Positions 1 to 5,892 of a stretch of DNA of 40,122 nt are shown one piece after another. The stretch's first letter is position 1. The number at the start of each line of letters is the position of its first letter. The notes below the pieces were generated by a model. It saw nothing but the letters and a program-made list of their open reading frames with translations. It made no database searches and had not been told where the DNA came from. The position numbers were made by a program, and so were the translations under genes. Source of the DNA: a virus; IMG/VR virus record IMGVR_UViG_3300049215_000769, positions 1 through 40,122 of that record; one strand, written 5' to 3'.

Positions 1-894
1 ATGAATCAACTCGCTGTGGTCGATGTTGAGACCGGTGAGATTGCCGAATATCGCCCCCAGGAAGCGTTGGTCGAGCAGGCGAAGGACGACGCGGTCATTG
101 AGCTGGCTAAGCGAACGAAGAACTGGCCGCTGCTGGAATCAGCGGTGGAGAAGAAGCTGGATGATCAGGAGGATTTCGTTAATTGGTGGCGGGAGAACGT
201 CAGCCGCAATCACGGGGGTAAGCGTATCAAGTCCGCCGAACGGGGGACTTGGAATTACGAAACAGCTGAAAAGCTTACCGGCATCAGCAGTCAGCAGGTC
301 TCCAAATGGGCCAAGCGCCTCGCTAAGCGCGACGAATACCGCGCGGCTCTGTACGGCGTGGCCTATCGTCAAGCCATGGGCGCTCTGCTGAACAACTTCC
401 GCGCGCAGGCTTCTGGCAAACAGGAATGGTACACGCCTTCCCAATATATCGAGGCAGCCCGCAAGGTGATGGGCGCTATAGATTTGGACCCGGCAAGTAG
501 CGACGAGGCGCAAAAGACGGTTCGCGCCAAGCGCTACCTCACCGCTGCCGATAACGGGTTGAATCACGAATGGTTGGGGCGCGTCTTCCTAAACCCTCCT
601 TACGCGGCGCAGGAAGTATCCGCGTTCGTGCGAAAGCTGATCGAGGAAGTGGAGGCGCAGCGCGCCGAACAGGCCATACTGCTGGTCAACAATTGCACTG
701 ATACCAGTTGGTTTCACGAAGCCTTTAAGAGTTGCGCCGGTGTTTGCTTCACCTCTGGACGAATCTCTTTCGATAATCCGACTGGTAGTTCAGCGTCTCC
801 CACCCAAGGGCAAGCCTTCTTCTACTTTGGCGAGCGCCTGCGTGAGTTCGTCAAGGTCTTTAGCGCATTCGGCCTTATGGCTGGACGCTTATGA
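1..894 (+). CDS. Phage DNA N-6-adenine methyltransferase (Dam-like)
   Basis: Likely transfers a methyl group from SAM to adenine N6 in phage DNA, for protection from restriction or for regulation. The 297-residue protein has the conserved block of the phage Dam family (PF05869 type): EWYTP at 142-146, IDLDPAS at 160-166, a D-N-G-L stretch at 184-187 and the catalytic NPPY at 198-201. Residues about 85-105 (YETAEKLTGISSQQVSKW) look like a helix-turn-helix, so the N-terminal half may bind DNA. The window begins exactly on this ATG, so upstream regulation cannot be seen and a longer start cannot be excluded. It overlaps the next gene by 4 bases (ATGA), implying translational coupling. Family confidence is high; the recognition sequence is unknown. 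Confidence 0.9.
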   Translation: MNQLAVVDVETGEIAEYRPQEALVEQAKDDAVIELAKRTKNWPLLESAVEKKLDDQEDFVNWWRENVSRNHGGKRIKSAERGTWNYETAEKLTGISSQQVSKWAKRLAKRDEYRAALYGVAYRQAMGALLNNFRAQASGKQEWYTPSQYIEAARKVMGAIDLDPASSDEAQKTVRAKRYLTAADNGLNHEWLGRVFLNPPYAAQEVSAFVRKLIEEVEAQRAEQAILLVNNCTDTSWFHEAFKSCAGVCFTSGRISFDNPTGSSASPTQGQAFFYFGERLREFVKVFSAFGLMAGRL

Positions 895-1454
895 ACGCCT
901 TTGATGCTGGCCGCGCAATCGAGCAACGTAGCAACGAGGTTCTATTGCCTTGGCTTGGATCGCGCTGTGCTGACGGGAGATATGTTCTGACGACCAAAGG
1001 ACGGCTGGCGAAAGAACTTCAAAAATCCGTTGGCGACATCGTGTTCAATCCGTCAGTCGCGCCCGATACGGTGGTGACTGCCGAAGTTAAGGCAGAGCAA
1101 ACTAATGCTTACGGCAATGTGTTCTTAGAGATTTGGAGCAACCTTTCGCGCTTCACTCCTGGATGGCTCTACACGCTCAACGCCGATTTGTTGCTCTACC
1201 ATTTTCTCGATGAAGACGAGCTGTTCGTATTCCATTTCCAGCGTCTGAAGCGCTGGGCATTCACGCCTGATGGGAATGGCGGGGTGCCGCTCTATCGTTT
1301 CCCAGTAAAGCGGCAGAGCAAATATAACCAGCTAAATGACACCTGGGGCGCGTGTGTTCCTTTGGCGCGCATTCCACCCAATGCATTGATTGAGCATGTG
1401 CGCTGTCTCTCGGGAGAGCCGGCGACTGAAACAACGGAGGATTTTGGTTGGTGA
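891..1454 (+). CDS. Hypothetical protein with PD-(D/E)XK nuclease-like signature
   Basis: I do not recognise a named family. The 187-residue protein carries a pattern typical of restriction-endonuclease folds: G48-D49 followed by E65-V-K67, then a predicted alpha/beta segment (FLEIWSN) and another hydrophobic strand. D49...E65-x-K67 would be the metal-binding catalytic triad. It overlaps the adenine methyltransferase gene by 4 bases, so the two are probably co-translated. A methyltransferase directly coupled to a PD-(D/E)XK-like protein suggests a restriction-modification-like pair or a phage DNA-processing pair. The nuclease assignment is inference from the motif only; it could be a structural or binding variant of the fold. 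Confidence 0.6.
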   Translation: MNAFDAGRAIEQRSNEVLLPWLGSRCADGRYVLTTKGRLAKELQKSVGDIVFNPSVAPDTVVTAEVKAEQTNAYGNVFLEIWSNLSRFTPGWLYTLNADLLLYHFLDEDELFVFHFQRLKRWAFTPDGNGGVPLYRFPVKRQSKYNQLNDTWGACVPLARIPPNALIEHVRCLSGEPATETTEDFGW

Positions 1455-1461
1455 AATGAAA

Positions 1462-1706
1462 GCCCCGGACTCGGTGAGCTAACCGGCCGGGGCCAGGTAC
1501 TGCGTGTACGGTGCAAAAACGACTCCACGCAATGCCTTGATTCTACTGACTAGAGTGGGTGCGGGCAAGTCAGCGCGGCAGGCATTGGAGGAAGCCGCGA
1601 AAACCGCCAGGGGTTGAGAGCCCCTGAAAGTAGCCTCCAGCGGGTGTGGCTCCGGCGGGCCACAAGCGCAGTCAGCTCGACGGGCAACCAAGGGCTAAGA
1701 CTGCGC
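1462..1706. other. Hairpin-rich non-coding stretch before the replication genes (structured RNA or origin candidate)
   Basis: The 290-base gap between 1454 and 1745 has no convincing gene but holds a run of perfect inverted repeats: 1462-1468/1487-1493 (GCCCCGG, inner stem 1472-1475/1482-1485), 1501-1506/1526-1531, 1546-1551/1568-1573, 1574-1579/1594-1599, 1609-1615/1619-1625, 1645-1650/1659-1664 and 1666-1673/1699-1706 (GCGCAGTC/GACTGCGC). Alternative pairings also exist (1586-1591 with 1634-1639; 1530-1536 with 1581-1587). It lies just upstream of the two replication-type genes. It could be a structured RNA, a replication origin or a leader with regulatory folds. No run of T follows the hairpins, so simple terminators are unlikely. 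Confidence 0.45.
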
Positions 1707-1744
1707 GGGTGTTCACCAACGGGCCACCAGTTGGGAGAGAAGAG

Positions 1745-2086
1745 ATGGGGAAAACAGGGATACCAGAGGATTTCTGTATCTCAGAGGCGATGAGGGTATG
1801 GGCGGCGGCAAAGGTGCCGAATGTAGATATCGACCGGGAGCATGAGAACTTTTGCGACTACTGGAGGAGTCGCGGCAAGAAGATGGCCGACTGGCCGGCT
1901 ACGTGGCGGGTGTGGATGCGGCGAGCACCGCAGATGGGAGGGACAGTGAAGCGGTCTGCGCCGCCTCGAAACGAGACACCAATGGAGCGCTTCAAACGAC
2001 TGAATGGAGGGCAGAGCAATGGACAGACTTACGACGCCGAGAGCCCGGCAAGTCTGGGGCCACCTCGTCGCGCTCTTTGGGGCTGA
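1745..2086 (+). CDS. Small replication-initiator-like protein (C-terminal domain type)
   Basis: Residues 36-60 (FCDYW...KMADWPATWRVWMRR) match the short helical element found at the C-terminus of phage O-like and DnaT-like replication proteins, where it takes part in DNA or helicase-loader binding. The protein has 113 residues from ATG 1745, which has a purine-rich ribosome site (GGGAGAGAAG) just upstream. An in-frame ATG at 1646 would run through the hairpin region and was rejected. The usual N-terminal winged-helix domain of O-like initiators is missing, so this is either a minimal initiator or a truncated one. It overlaps the next gene by 68 bases, an initiator/loader order like lambda O-P. 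Confidence 0.6.
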   Translation: MGKTGIPEDFCISEAMRVWAAAKVPNVDIDREHENFCDYWRSRGKKMADWPATWRVWMRRAPQMGGTVKRSAPPRNETPMERFKRLNGGQSNGQTYDAESPASLGPPRRALWG

Positions 2087-2558
2087 CGCAGTCGAGCGCA
2101 AATATGGGCTTGAGCCGCCGGACGAATGGTCCGGCGCGCTCGAAACCCTCTCGGAGGCGCAGCTGCGCGCGGGCGTCAGTGGCTTGCTCAATGGTGGCCG
2201 CGCCTATGTGCCGACGCTGCCGGAGTTTTTGGCTGTCTGCCGCAATGGTCGCGAGTTCAGTAGGGAGCTTCCCAAGCTTTCATACCGAGACGACTGGGAG
2301 CCGCAAGGTAATCAGCACCTGCTTGCCTACGTGTTACTGCGGCCGAAGCGCTATTCGCCCGATGGCGTGCCGAGTGATGTTACGCGGGCCCGCACGCTCT
2401 GTTTATGTCGTGCGAAGGCTCGCTGGGTAAAACTCATGCGGGAAAGCGGCGATGAGAAAGGGCTTGTGGATGTTGAGACGCAGAAAGCTATCTGGGCCGA
2501 TGAGATGGCACAAGCAGAGCGGGAAATTGATGCATTGGTGAAGAAGGAGGCAGCATGA
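2019..2558 (+). CDS. Replication protein P-like (putative helicase loader)
   Basis: Residues about 8-75 show the pattern of the lambda P-like family: ARQVWGHLVALFGADAVERK, then a W-x-x-AL segment, then GRAYVPTLPEFLAVCR. P proteins bind host DnaB and deliver it to the phage origin. The protein has 179 residues. The start at 2019 is preferred over an ATG at 2004 because GGAGG at 2006-2010 sits 8 bases before it. The C-terminal third is highly charged and helical. It overlaps the preceding initiator-like gene and is coupled (ATGA) to a tiny membrane protein gene. The family assignment is reasonable but the sequence is divergent. Confidence 0.6.
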   Translation: MDRLTTPRARQVWGHLVALFGADAVERKYGLEPPDEWSGALETLSEAQLRAGVSGLLNGGRAYVPTLPEFLAVCRNGREFSRELPKLSYRDDWEPQGNQHLLAYVLLRPKRYSPDGVPSDVTRARTLCLCRAKARWVKLMRESGDEKGLVDVETQKAIWADEMAQAEREIDALVKKEAA

Positions 2559-2695
2559 AAGCGCGTTTTCTTCAGATACCGCCATGGCAGCAGCTGGCGC
2601 TGATGTGGGTGGTTGGCGTGTGGGTAATCATTGGGATGGCTAAGACGGCCGTCTGGGTATTCCAGGCATTCGAGGCTCTGGCGCGCGCGATATGA
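2555..2695 (+). CDS. Small single-pass membrane protein (46 aa)
   Basis: A 46-codon gene with a strong ribosome site (AGGAGG at 2545-2550, 4 bases before the ATG) and ATGA overlaps at both ends. Residues about 12-30 (a run around ALMWVVGVWVIIGMA) form one transmembrane helix. The rest is short and amphipathic. No family is recognised. The position between replication and nuclease genes and the perfect coupling argue that it is translated. Possible roles are membrane anchoring or host takeover, but nothing in the sequence decides this. Confidence 0.6.
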   Translation: MKARFLQIPPWQQLALMWVVGVWVIIGMAKTAVWVFQAFEALARAI

Positions 2696-2967
2696 GCTAC
2701 GGACCCTCAAACCTCGGCCGGCGCGATGCCAATGAGGCCCAGATCGTACTGGCTCTGCAACAGGCCGGCTGTGATGTCCACTACATGGTCAAAGCGCCAT
2801 GGGACATCACAGTCGGAAGGGCAGGGCAGGCTTTTCTGCTGGAGGTTAAGACCCGCAAGGGTAATGTGCGCAAGAGCCAGGAGCAGTTTCTGGCCTCTTG
2901 GCGGGGTCACTATGCGGTGGTCAGGAGCGTCGAGGATGCACTGAAGGCGGTGGGTCTCCATGTGTAG
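2692..2967 (+). CDS. VRR-NUC domain nuclease (Holliday-junction-resolvase-like)
   Basis: A compact 91-residue PD-(D/E)XK nuclease of the VRR-NUC type common in phages. Visible elements are E15 in the first helix, P36-W-D38, E51-V-K53 and the following K-S-Q-E-Q-F segment (61-66). These residues would bind the metal and cleave DNA, probably branched replication or recombination intermediates; the substrate is inference from the family. It overlaps the preceding small membrane protein gene by 4 bases and the next gene by 8, so it belongs to the early replication operon. Confidence 0.8.
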   Translation: MSYGPSNLGRRDANEAQIVLALQQAGCDVHYMVKAPWDITVGRAGQAFLLEVKTRKGNVRKSQEQFLASWRGHYAVVRSVEDALKAVGLHV

Positions 2968-3298
2968 CGTCTGGGCCATCCTGTGCTTGGCCCACTGGCC
3001 CACGCAGACCGTGGCGCTGGAGACCATCAGCCAGGCACTCATCGTTATGGATGCTGCGCAGACTGCAGCGCTCGTGAGCGAGGGTTATGTGGAGCGAGAA
3101 AGCGACTGCATCCTTGGGCACCACCCGAGCGCCGGCAGTACCGCGATGTACTTCGGCTCCCTCGCCGTCGGCCATCTGCTGGTCACTAATGCGCTGGAGA
3201 AGGTTTCTCCCAAGCTGACGACTGCGTTTCAGGGGCTGACGATCGGCTGGGAAGGTTCGACGGTCGCACTCAACGTGCGCCTAGGGGTGCGCTTTTGA
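2960..3298 (+). CDS. Conserved phage membrane-associated protein
   Basis: A 112-residue protein with a hydrophobic N-terminus and the pattern E-x-x-C-I-L-G-H-H-P-S near residues 46-57, followed by Y-F and a hydrophobic helix (about 63-78). I recall similar NPILG-HPS-YF patterns in small membrane proteins of phages and bacteria, function unknown. It overlaps the VRR-NUC gene by 8 bases. The C-terminal part (TIGWEGSTVALNVRLGVRF) looks like beta strands. No catalytic motif is visible. It is the last early gene before a 131-base gap that leads to the packaging genes. Confidence 0.55.
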   Translation: MCSVWAILCLAHWPTQTVALETISQALIVMDAAQTAALVSEGYVERESDCILGHHPSAGSTAMYFGSLAVGHLLVTNALEKVSPKLTTAFQGLTIGWEGSTVALNVRLGVRF

Positions 3299-3367
3299 TG
3301 CCAGCCATTCCACCAGTCCCCACCCTACGAGGCACACCACGATGAACCAGAAGAAGCCAGAGACCAT
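3281..3367 (-). CDS. Candidate tiny membrane protein on the minus strand (28 aa, possibly 41 from TTG 3406)
   Basis: In the gap between 3298 and 3430 the minus strand is open for a strongly hydrophobic peptide (MVSGFFWFIVVCLVGWGLVE then WLASKAHP) that would form one transmembrane helix. From TTG at 3406 it gains 13 residues. The complement of the TATAGT box at 3415-3420 reads as a plausible -10 for this direction (TATACT). The ribosome site is poor. The + strand here encodes nothing of note. It may be a real tiny gene or a chance open frame. Confidence 0.3.
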   Translation of the reverse strand: MVSGFFWFIVVCLVGWGLVEWLASKAHP

Positions 3368-3414
3368 GCCTTTGAGGAAGTTGAAAATTTTGGTATTCCC
3401 CGGCAAACGCTGAG

Positions 3415-3420
3415 TATAGT
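3415..3420 (+). promoter_or_regulatory. TATAGT box before the packaging genes
   Basis: GTATAGTCC lies 9 bases before the ATG of the small terminase gene. The same box occurs at five other gene boundaries (7356, 9208, 26857, 33889, 38147). It resembles a sigma-70 -10 element; the best -35 in view is TTGGTA at 3390-3395, 19 bases away. If it is a promoter, the message would be almost leaderless. Confidence 0.5.
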
Positions 3421-3429
3421 CCCGCGCCC

Positions 3430-3708
3430 ATGGCTGCCCGCAAGAGGACATGGACCCCCGAAATAGTACGGCAACGAATCCGTACGAGTATGCTCGTGAA
3501 TCGCTTACAGAATCACGCGCTTGGTAAATGCGACATGACGCGCACCCAAGTCACTGCGGTCGAGATTCTGTTGCGTAAGTGCCTGCCCGATCTGAATCGC
3601 ACCGAACTGACGGGTGAAGGCGGTGGCCCCGTAGCGGCTGTCACCCTGAACACGGATGACCCGCAGGAGGCCATGCGTGAATACGCAAGGATGCTCAATG
3701 CTAGCTGA
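3430..3708 (+). CDS. Terminase small subunit-like protein
   Basis: The 92-residue product begins with a basic helical segment (KRTWTPEIVRQRIRTSMLVN), followed by a helix-turn-helix-like part (TRTQVTAVEILLRK, about 37-50). This is the pattern of small proteins that precede the large terminase in many phages and recognise the packaging site on DNA. It sits directly upstream of the large terminase and overlaps it by 11 bases. The start at 3430 is the only good ATG; it lacks a clear Shine-Dalgarno site and follows the TATAGT box closely. The role is inferred from position and the HTH-like pattern. Confidence 0.7.
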   Translation: MAARKRTWTPEIVRQRIRTSMLVNRLQNHALGKCDMTRTQVTAVEILLRKCLPDLNRTELTGEGGGPVAAVTLNTDDPQEAMREYARMLNAS

Positions 3709-4729
3709 GCCAGAAGAGATTCTGGCTGCCCAGCCGGAATACCAGCTGGACTTCAAGCAGCCATGTTATGGGCCGATTATCCAGAAGCGCGCCCAACGCT
3801 GGGCGTACTTAGCGAACAATCCGAAAGCCGTTCAAGCGGCCCTGCGCGTGTATGAGCGCGAGCCGTGGCGGTTCATTACCGATTGGGGCTGCACGCACGA
3901 ACCTCGAAATATCGAGGTCGGGCTGCCCGCCCATGTGCCCTTCATTCTCTGGCCGAAACAGGTCGAGTTCGTGCAATGGGTACTCGCACGCTGGCGCGGT
4001 CGCCAAAACGGTTTGGTCGAGAAATCGCGCGATTCTGGAGTGACGTGGCTCGCCGTGGCGGTGGCCTGCGCGTTGTGCATGCTCCATCCCGGTATCGTCA
4101 TAGGCTTCGGATCGCGCAAAAAAGAATACCTTGAGAAGGGTGCCCCCAAAGGCATCATGGAAAAGGTTCGTCAGTACATGCGCATGATCCCCCCGGCTTT
4201 TCGCGGGGAGGCCTGGAGCGAAGATCAGCACATCATGAGCATGAGGGCGATGTTCCCCACGACAGGGTCGTATATCACCTGTGAGTGCGGAGACGACATC
4301 GGTCGCGGGGATCGCACGTCCATCTATTTCGTGGATGAGGCCGCGCACTTGGAGCATCCGGTGACAGTCGATCAGGCGCTCAGCCAGACGACCAATTGTC
4401 AGATCGATATCTCCACACCCTTTGGGACCGCCAACACCTTCGCCATCAAACGTTATTCCGGCAAGGTGTCGGTGTTCACGTTCCATTGGCGTGATGATCC
4501 GCGCAAGGGGGAGGAGTGGTATGCGGAGCAGCTGAGCAAGATTGTCGATCCCGTCACGGTCGCGCAAGAAATCGACATCAGCTACACCGCCAGCGTTGAG
4601 GGGCATCATCATTCCGAGCGAGCATTTCGAGGCGTGCGTGGATGCACACCTGAAACTGCCCCAGCTATTCAAGGACGGAGGAGTCAGATGCGGGGCGCTG
4701 GACATTGCCGATCTAGGGAAAAATCGTAA
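3698..4729 (+). CDS. Terminase large subunit, ATPase half (frameshifted)
   Basis: This is the motor ATPase domain that pumps DNA into the prohead. From ATG 3698, residues 108-117 (EKSRDSGVTW) are the adenine-binding/Walker A region, 208-214 (SIYFVDE) Walker B with the catalytic Glu, and STPFG (239-243) the coupling motif. Homology runs to about residue 302 and then stops at the GGGG tract 4600-4603. Beyond that the frame encodes an unrelated tail ending at 4729. Reading three G instead of four would restore the normal join to the nuclease half at 4605-5363, giving about 554 residues. The start overlaps the small subunit gene; AAGG at 3687-3690 is a fair ribosome site. Confidence 0.88.
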   Translation: MLAEPEEILAAQPEYQLDFKQPCYGPIIQKRAQRWAYLANNPKAVQAALRVYEREPWRFITDWGCTHEPRNIEVGLPAHVPFILWPKQVEFVQWVLARWRGRQNGLVEKSRDSGVTWLAVAVACALCMLHPGIVIGFGSRKKEYLEKGAPKGIMEKVRQYMRMIPPAFRGEAWSEDQHIMSMRAMFPTTGSYITCECGDDIGRGDRTSIYFVDEAAHLEHPVTVDQALSQTTNCQIDISTPFGTANTFAIKRYSGKVSVFTFHWRDDPRKGEEWYAEQLSKIVDPVTVAQEIDISYTASVEGHHHSERAFRGVRGCTPETAPAIQGRRSQMRGAGHCRSREKS

Positions 4730-5363
4730 TGCGTTCGCCGCGCGGCATGGCAATATCGTGCATGAGGGATTGACGTGGAGCGGGCAAGGGTCTGGTCTTG
4801 AGGAAACCATAGAGAAGACCTTCACGCTGTGTGACCAGCATAAGCTGGATGGCTTCTACTACGATGCAGACGGGATAGGCGGCCAGGCGCGGGATGATGC
4901 TCGCCGCGCCAATGAGCGCCGAGCGAGCAAGCGCTACAAAACTCTGCGGGCTGATCCGTTTCGTGGGTCCGCGAAGGTCTTCGACCCAGAGCGCAAGGCG
5001 CCCGGCACCGACATCCTCAATGAGGACCGTTATCAGAACGCCAAGGCGCAAGCCTGGGACTATCTGTCTCTGCGATGTCGAAATACCTACTTGGCCGTGA
5101 ATGGCAAGCCCTACGACCCGGATTACCTCATCAGCTTCTCATCGGCCATTAAGGAGCTGGCGCTGCTGCGCAGCCAAATATCACAGCCGCAATGGAAGAT
5201 TGCAACGACCGGCAAACTCGTGGTGGACAAGCTGGCGGACGGAGCACCGTCGCCGGACCTGGCCGACGCGGTGATGATCCTGATGGCGCCCAAGCGCCAG
5301 CCGATGAAGATCAACCCCGCGCTGCTACGGGAAACCAATAACCCGTATGCACCCGCCGCATGA
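4542..5363 (+). CDS. Terminase large subunit, nuclease half (frameshifted continuation)
   Basis: Carries the RNase H-like headful/cos nuclease that cuts concatemers. True homology begins at about 4602 (GIIIPSEHF), so the open frame from TTG 4542 includes about 20 non-native codons. The three metal-binding acidic positions are visible in ALDIADLG, GFYYDADGIGG and SPDLADAVMIL. The half is intact to its stop, which overlaps the next ATG by 4 bases. No good independent ribosome site precedes it, so without frame correction or +1 frameshifting it may not be made. This could be a real mutation, a sequence error, or an unusual split terminase. Confidence 0.85.
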   Translation: MSIPSRSRKKSTSATPPALRGIIIPSEHFEACVDAHLKLPQLFKDGGVRCGALDIADLGKNRNAFAARHGNIVHEGLTWSGQGSGLEETIEKTFTLCDQHKLDGFYYDADGIGGQARDDARRANERRASKRYKTLRADPFRGSAKVFDPERKAPGTDILNEDRYQNAKAQAWDYLSLRCRNTYLAVNGKPYDPDYLISFSSAIKELALLRSQISQPQWKIATTGKLVVDKLADGAPSPDLADAVMILMAPKRQPMKINPALLRETNNPYAPAA

Positions 5364-5566
5364 GCCTGCCAGTCGAACAGCTCGTGCGTGCGCTCTTGAT
5401 GCGATCGCGCATTGAGCAGCGTTTACCCCTATTGCCGCACATGATCGAACCCATGGCGCTGGCCAATCTCATCATGCAGGAGCGAATGTATGCCTCGCAA
5501 ATCCGACGCCCCCCGCGCGCCCAGCGCCGAGCAGCTGCCCACGCCCAAGGTAAGGCTGCAGCGTGA
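5360..5566 (+). CDS. Small hypothetical protein between terminase and portal
   Basis: A 68-residue open frame starting with an ATGA overlap on the terminase stop. The first 45 residues look like a helical protein (LVRALLMRSRIEQR, then MIEPMALANLIMQE). The last 23 are basic and low-complexity and lie where the next gene begins in another frame, a 77-base overlap. No family is recognised. Translational coupling to the terminase is the main support; the long overlap with the following gene is odd. Confidence 0.5.
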   Translation: MSLPVEQLVRALLMRSRIEQRLPLLPHMIEPMALANLIMQERMYASQIRRPPRAQRRAAAHAQGKAAA

Positions 5567-5705
5567 GCTGCCCCAGCGTCCTCTGGAGCGGCACGAACTG
5601 ATCGAGCGGCAGCTGGAGACGGCGCGCCGAGAGGCTGCGGAGCGCGCGGCCGCGGAGCCCAAGCCGGCCGAGGAGACGGGCGATGCCCCTGACCAAGAAG
5701 GGTGA
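5490..5705 (+). CDS. Small charged helical hypothetical protein
   Basis: A 71-residue protein rich in Arg, Glu, Ala and Pro, predicted helical from about residue 20 to 55 (ELIERQLETARREAAERAAA). The start has a good AGGAG site (5478-5482) with 7-base spacing, which favours a real gene despite its overlap with the preceding frame. It overlaps the next gene by 23 bases. No family is recognised. Its location between terminase and portal suggests a head-assembly accessory or a packaging regulator, but this is only context. Confidence 0.5.
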   Translation: MPRKSDAPRAPSAEQLPTPKVRLQRELPQRPLERHELIERQLETARREAAERAAAEPKPAEETGDAPDQEG

Positions 5706-5892
5706 GGAGATCAAGGAGAGCATGGAGCGCGAGTACGGCAAGGAGCGCGGCGAGCGCGTGTTCTATGCCTCGCGCAACAAGGGCACGATCAGTGGCGCGG
5801 ATGAGTTGCGCAAGGCTGCCGATTCAGGCAATGCCGAGGCGCAGCGGCTGATGTCCGGTAAGCACGTGAGTGGGCGGGATCGCAAGCGATGA
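5683..5892 (+). CDS. Conserved small phage protein (terminase-portal region)
   Basis: A 69-residue protein beginning MPLTKKGEEIKESMEREYG and containing VFYASRNKG (about 26-34). This K-G...M...YG...VFYAS-NKG pattern recurs in small proteins of many phages and bacteria, usually near portal genes; function unknown. The C-terminus is basic (HVSGRDRKR). It overlaps the portal gene by 4 bases. Confidence that it is a real gene is good because of the recurring pattern. Confidence 0.7.
   Translation: MPLTKKGEEIKESMEREYGKERGERVFYASRNKGTISGADELRKAADSGNAEAQRLMSGKHVSGRDRKR

Noticed and set aside
1462-1493. Rho-independent terminator after the PD-(D/E)XK-like gene
   Set aside because: The GCCCCGG/CCGGGGC stem is good, but no run of T follows; kept as part of a hairpin-rich region.
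4600-4603. Programmed frameshift in the terminase
   Set aside because: Restoring the frame needs +1, and GAG-GGG-C is not a known +1 site; mutation or sequence error is simpler.
3809-4825. A 338-codon open frame on the minus strand
   Set aside because: Opposite the conserved terminase ATPase domain; no recognisable motif.
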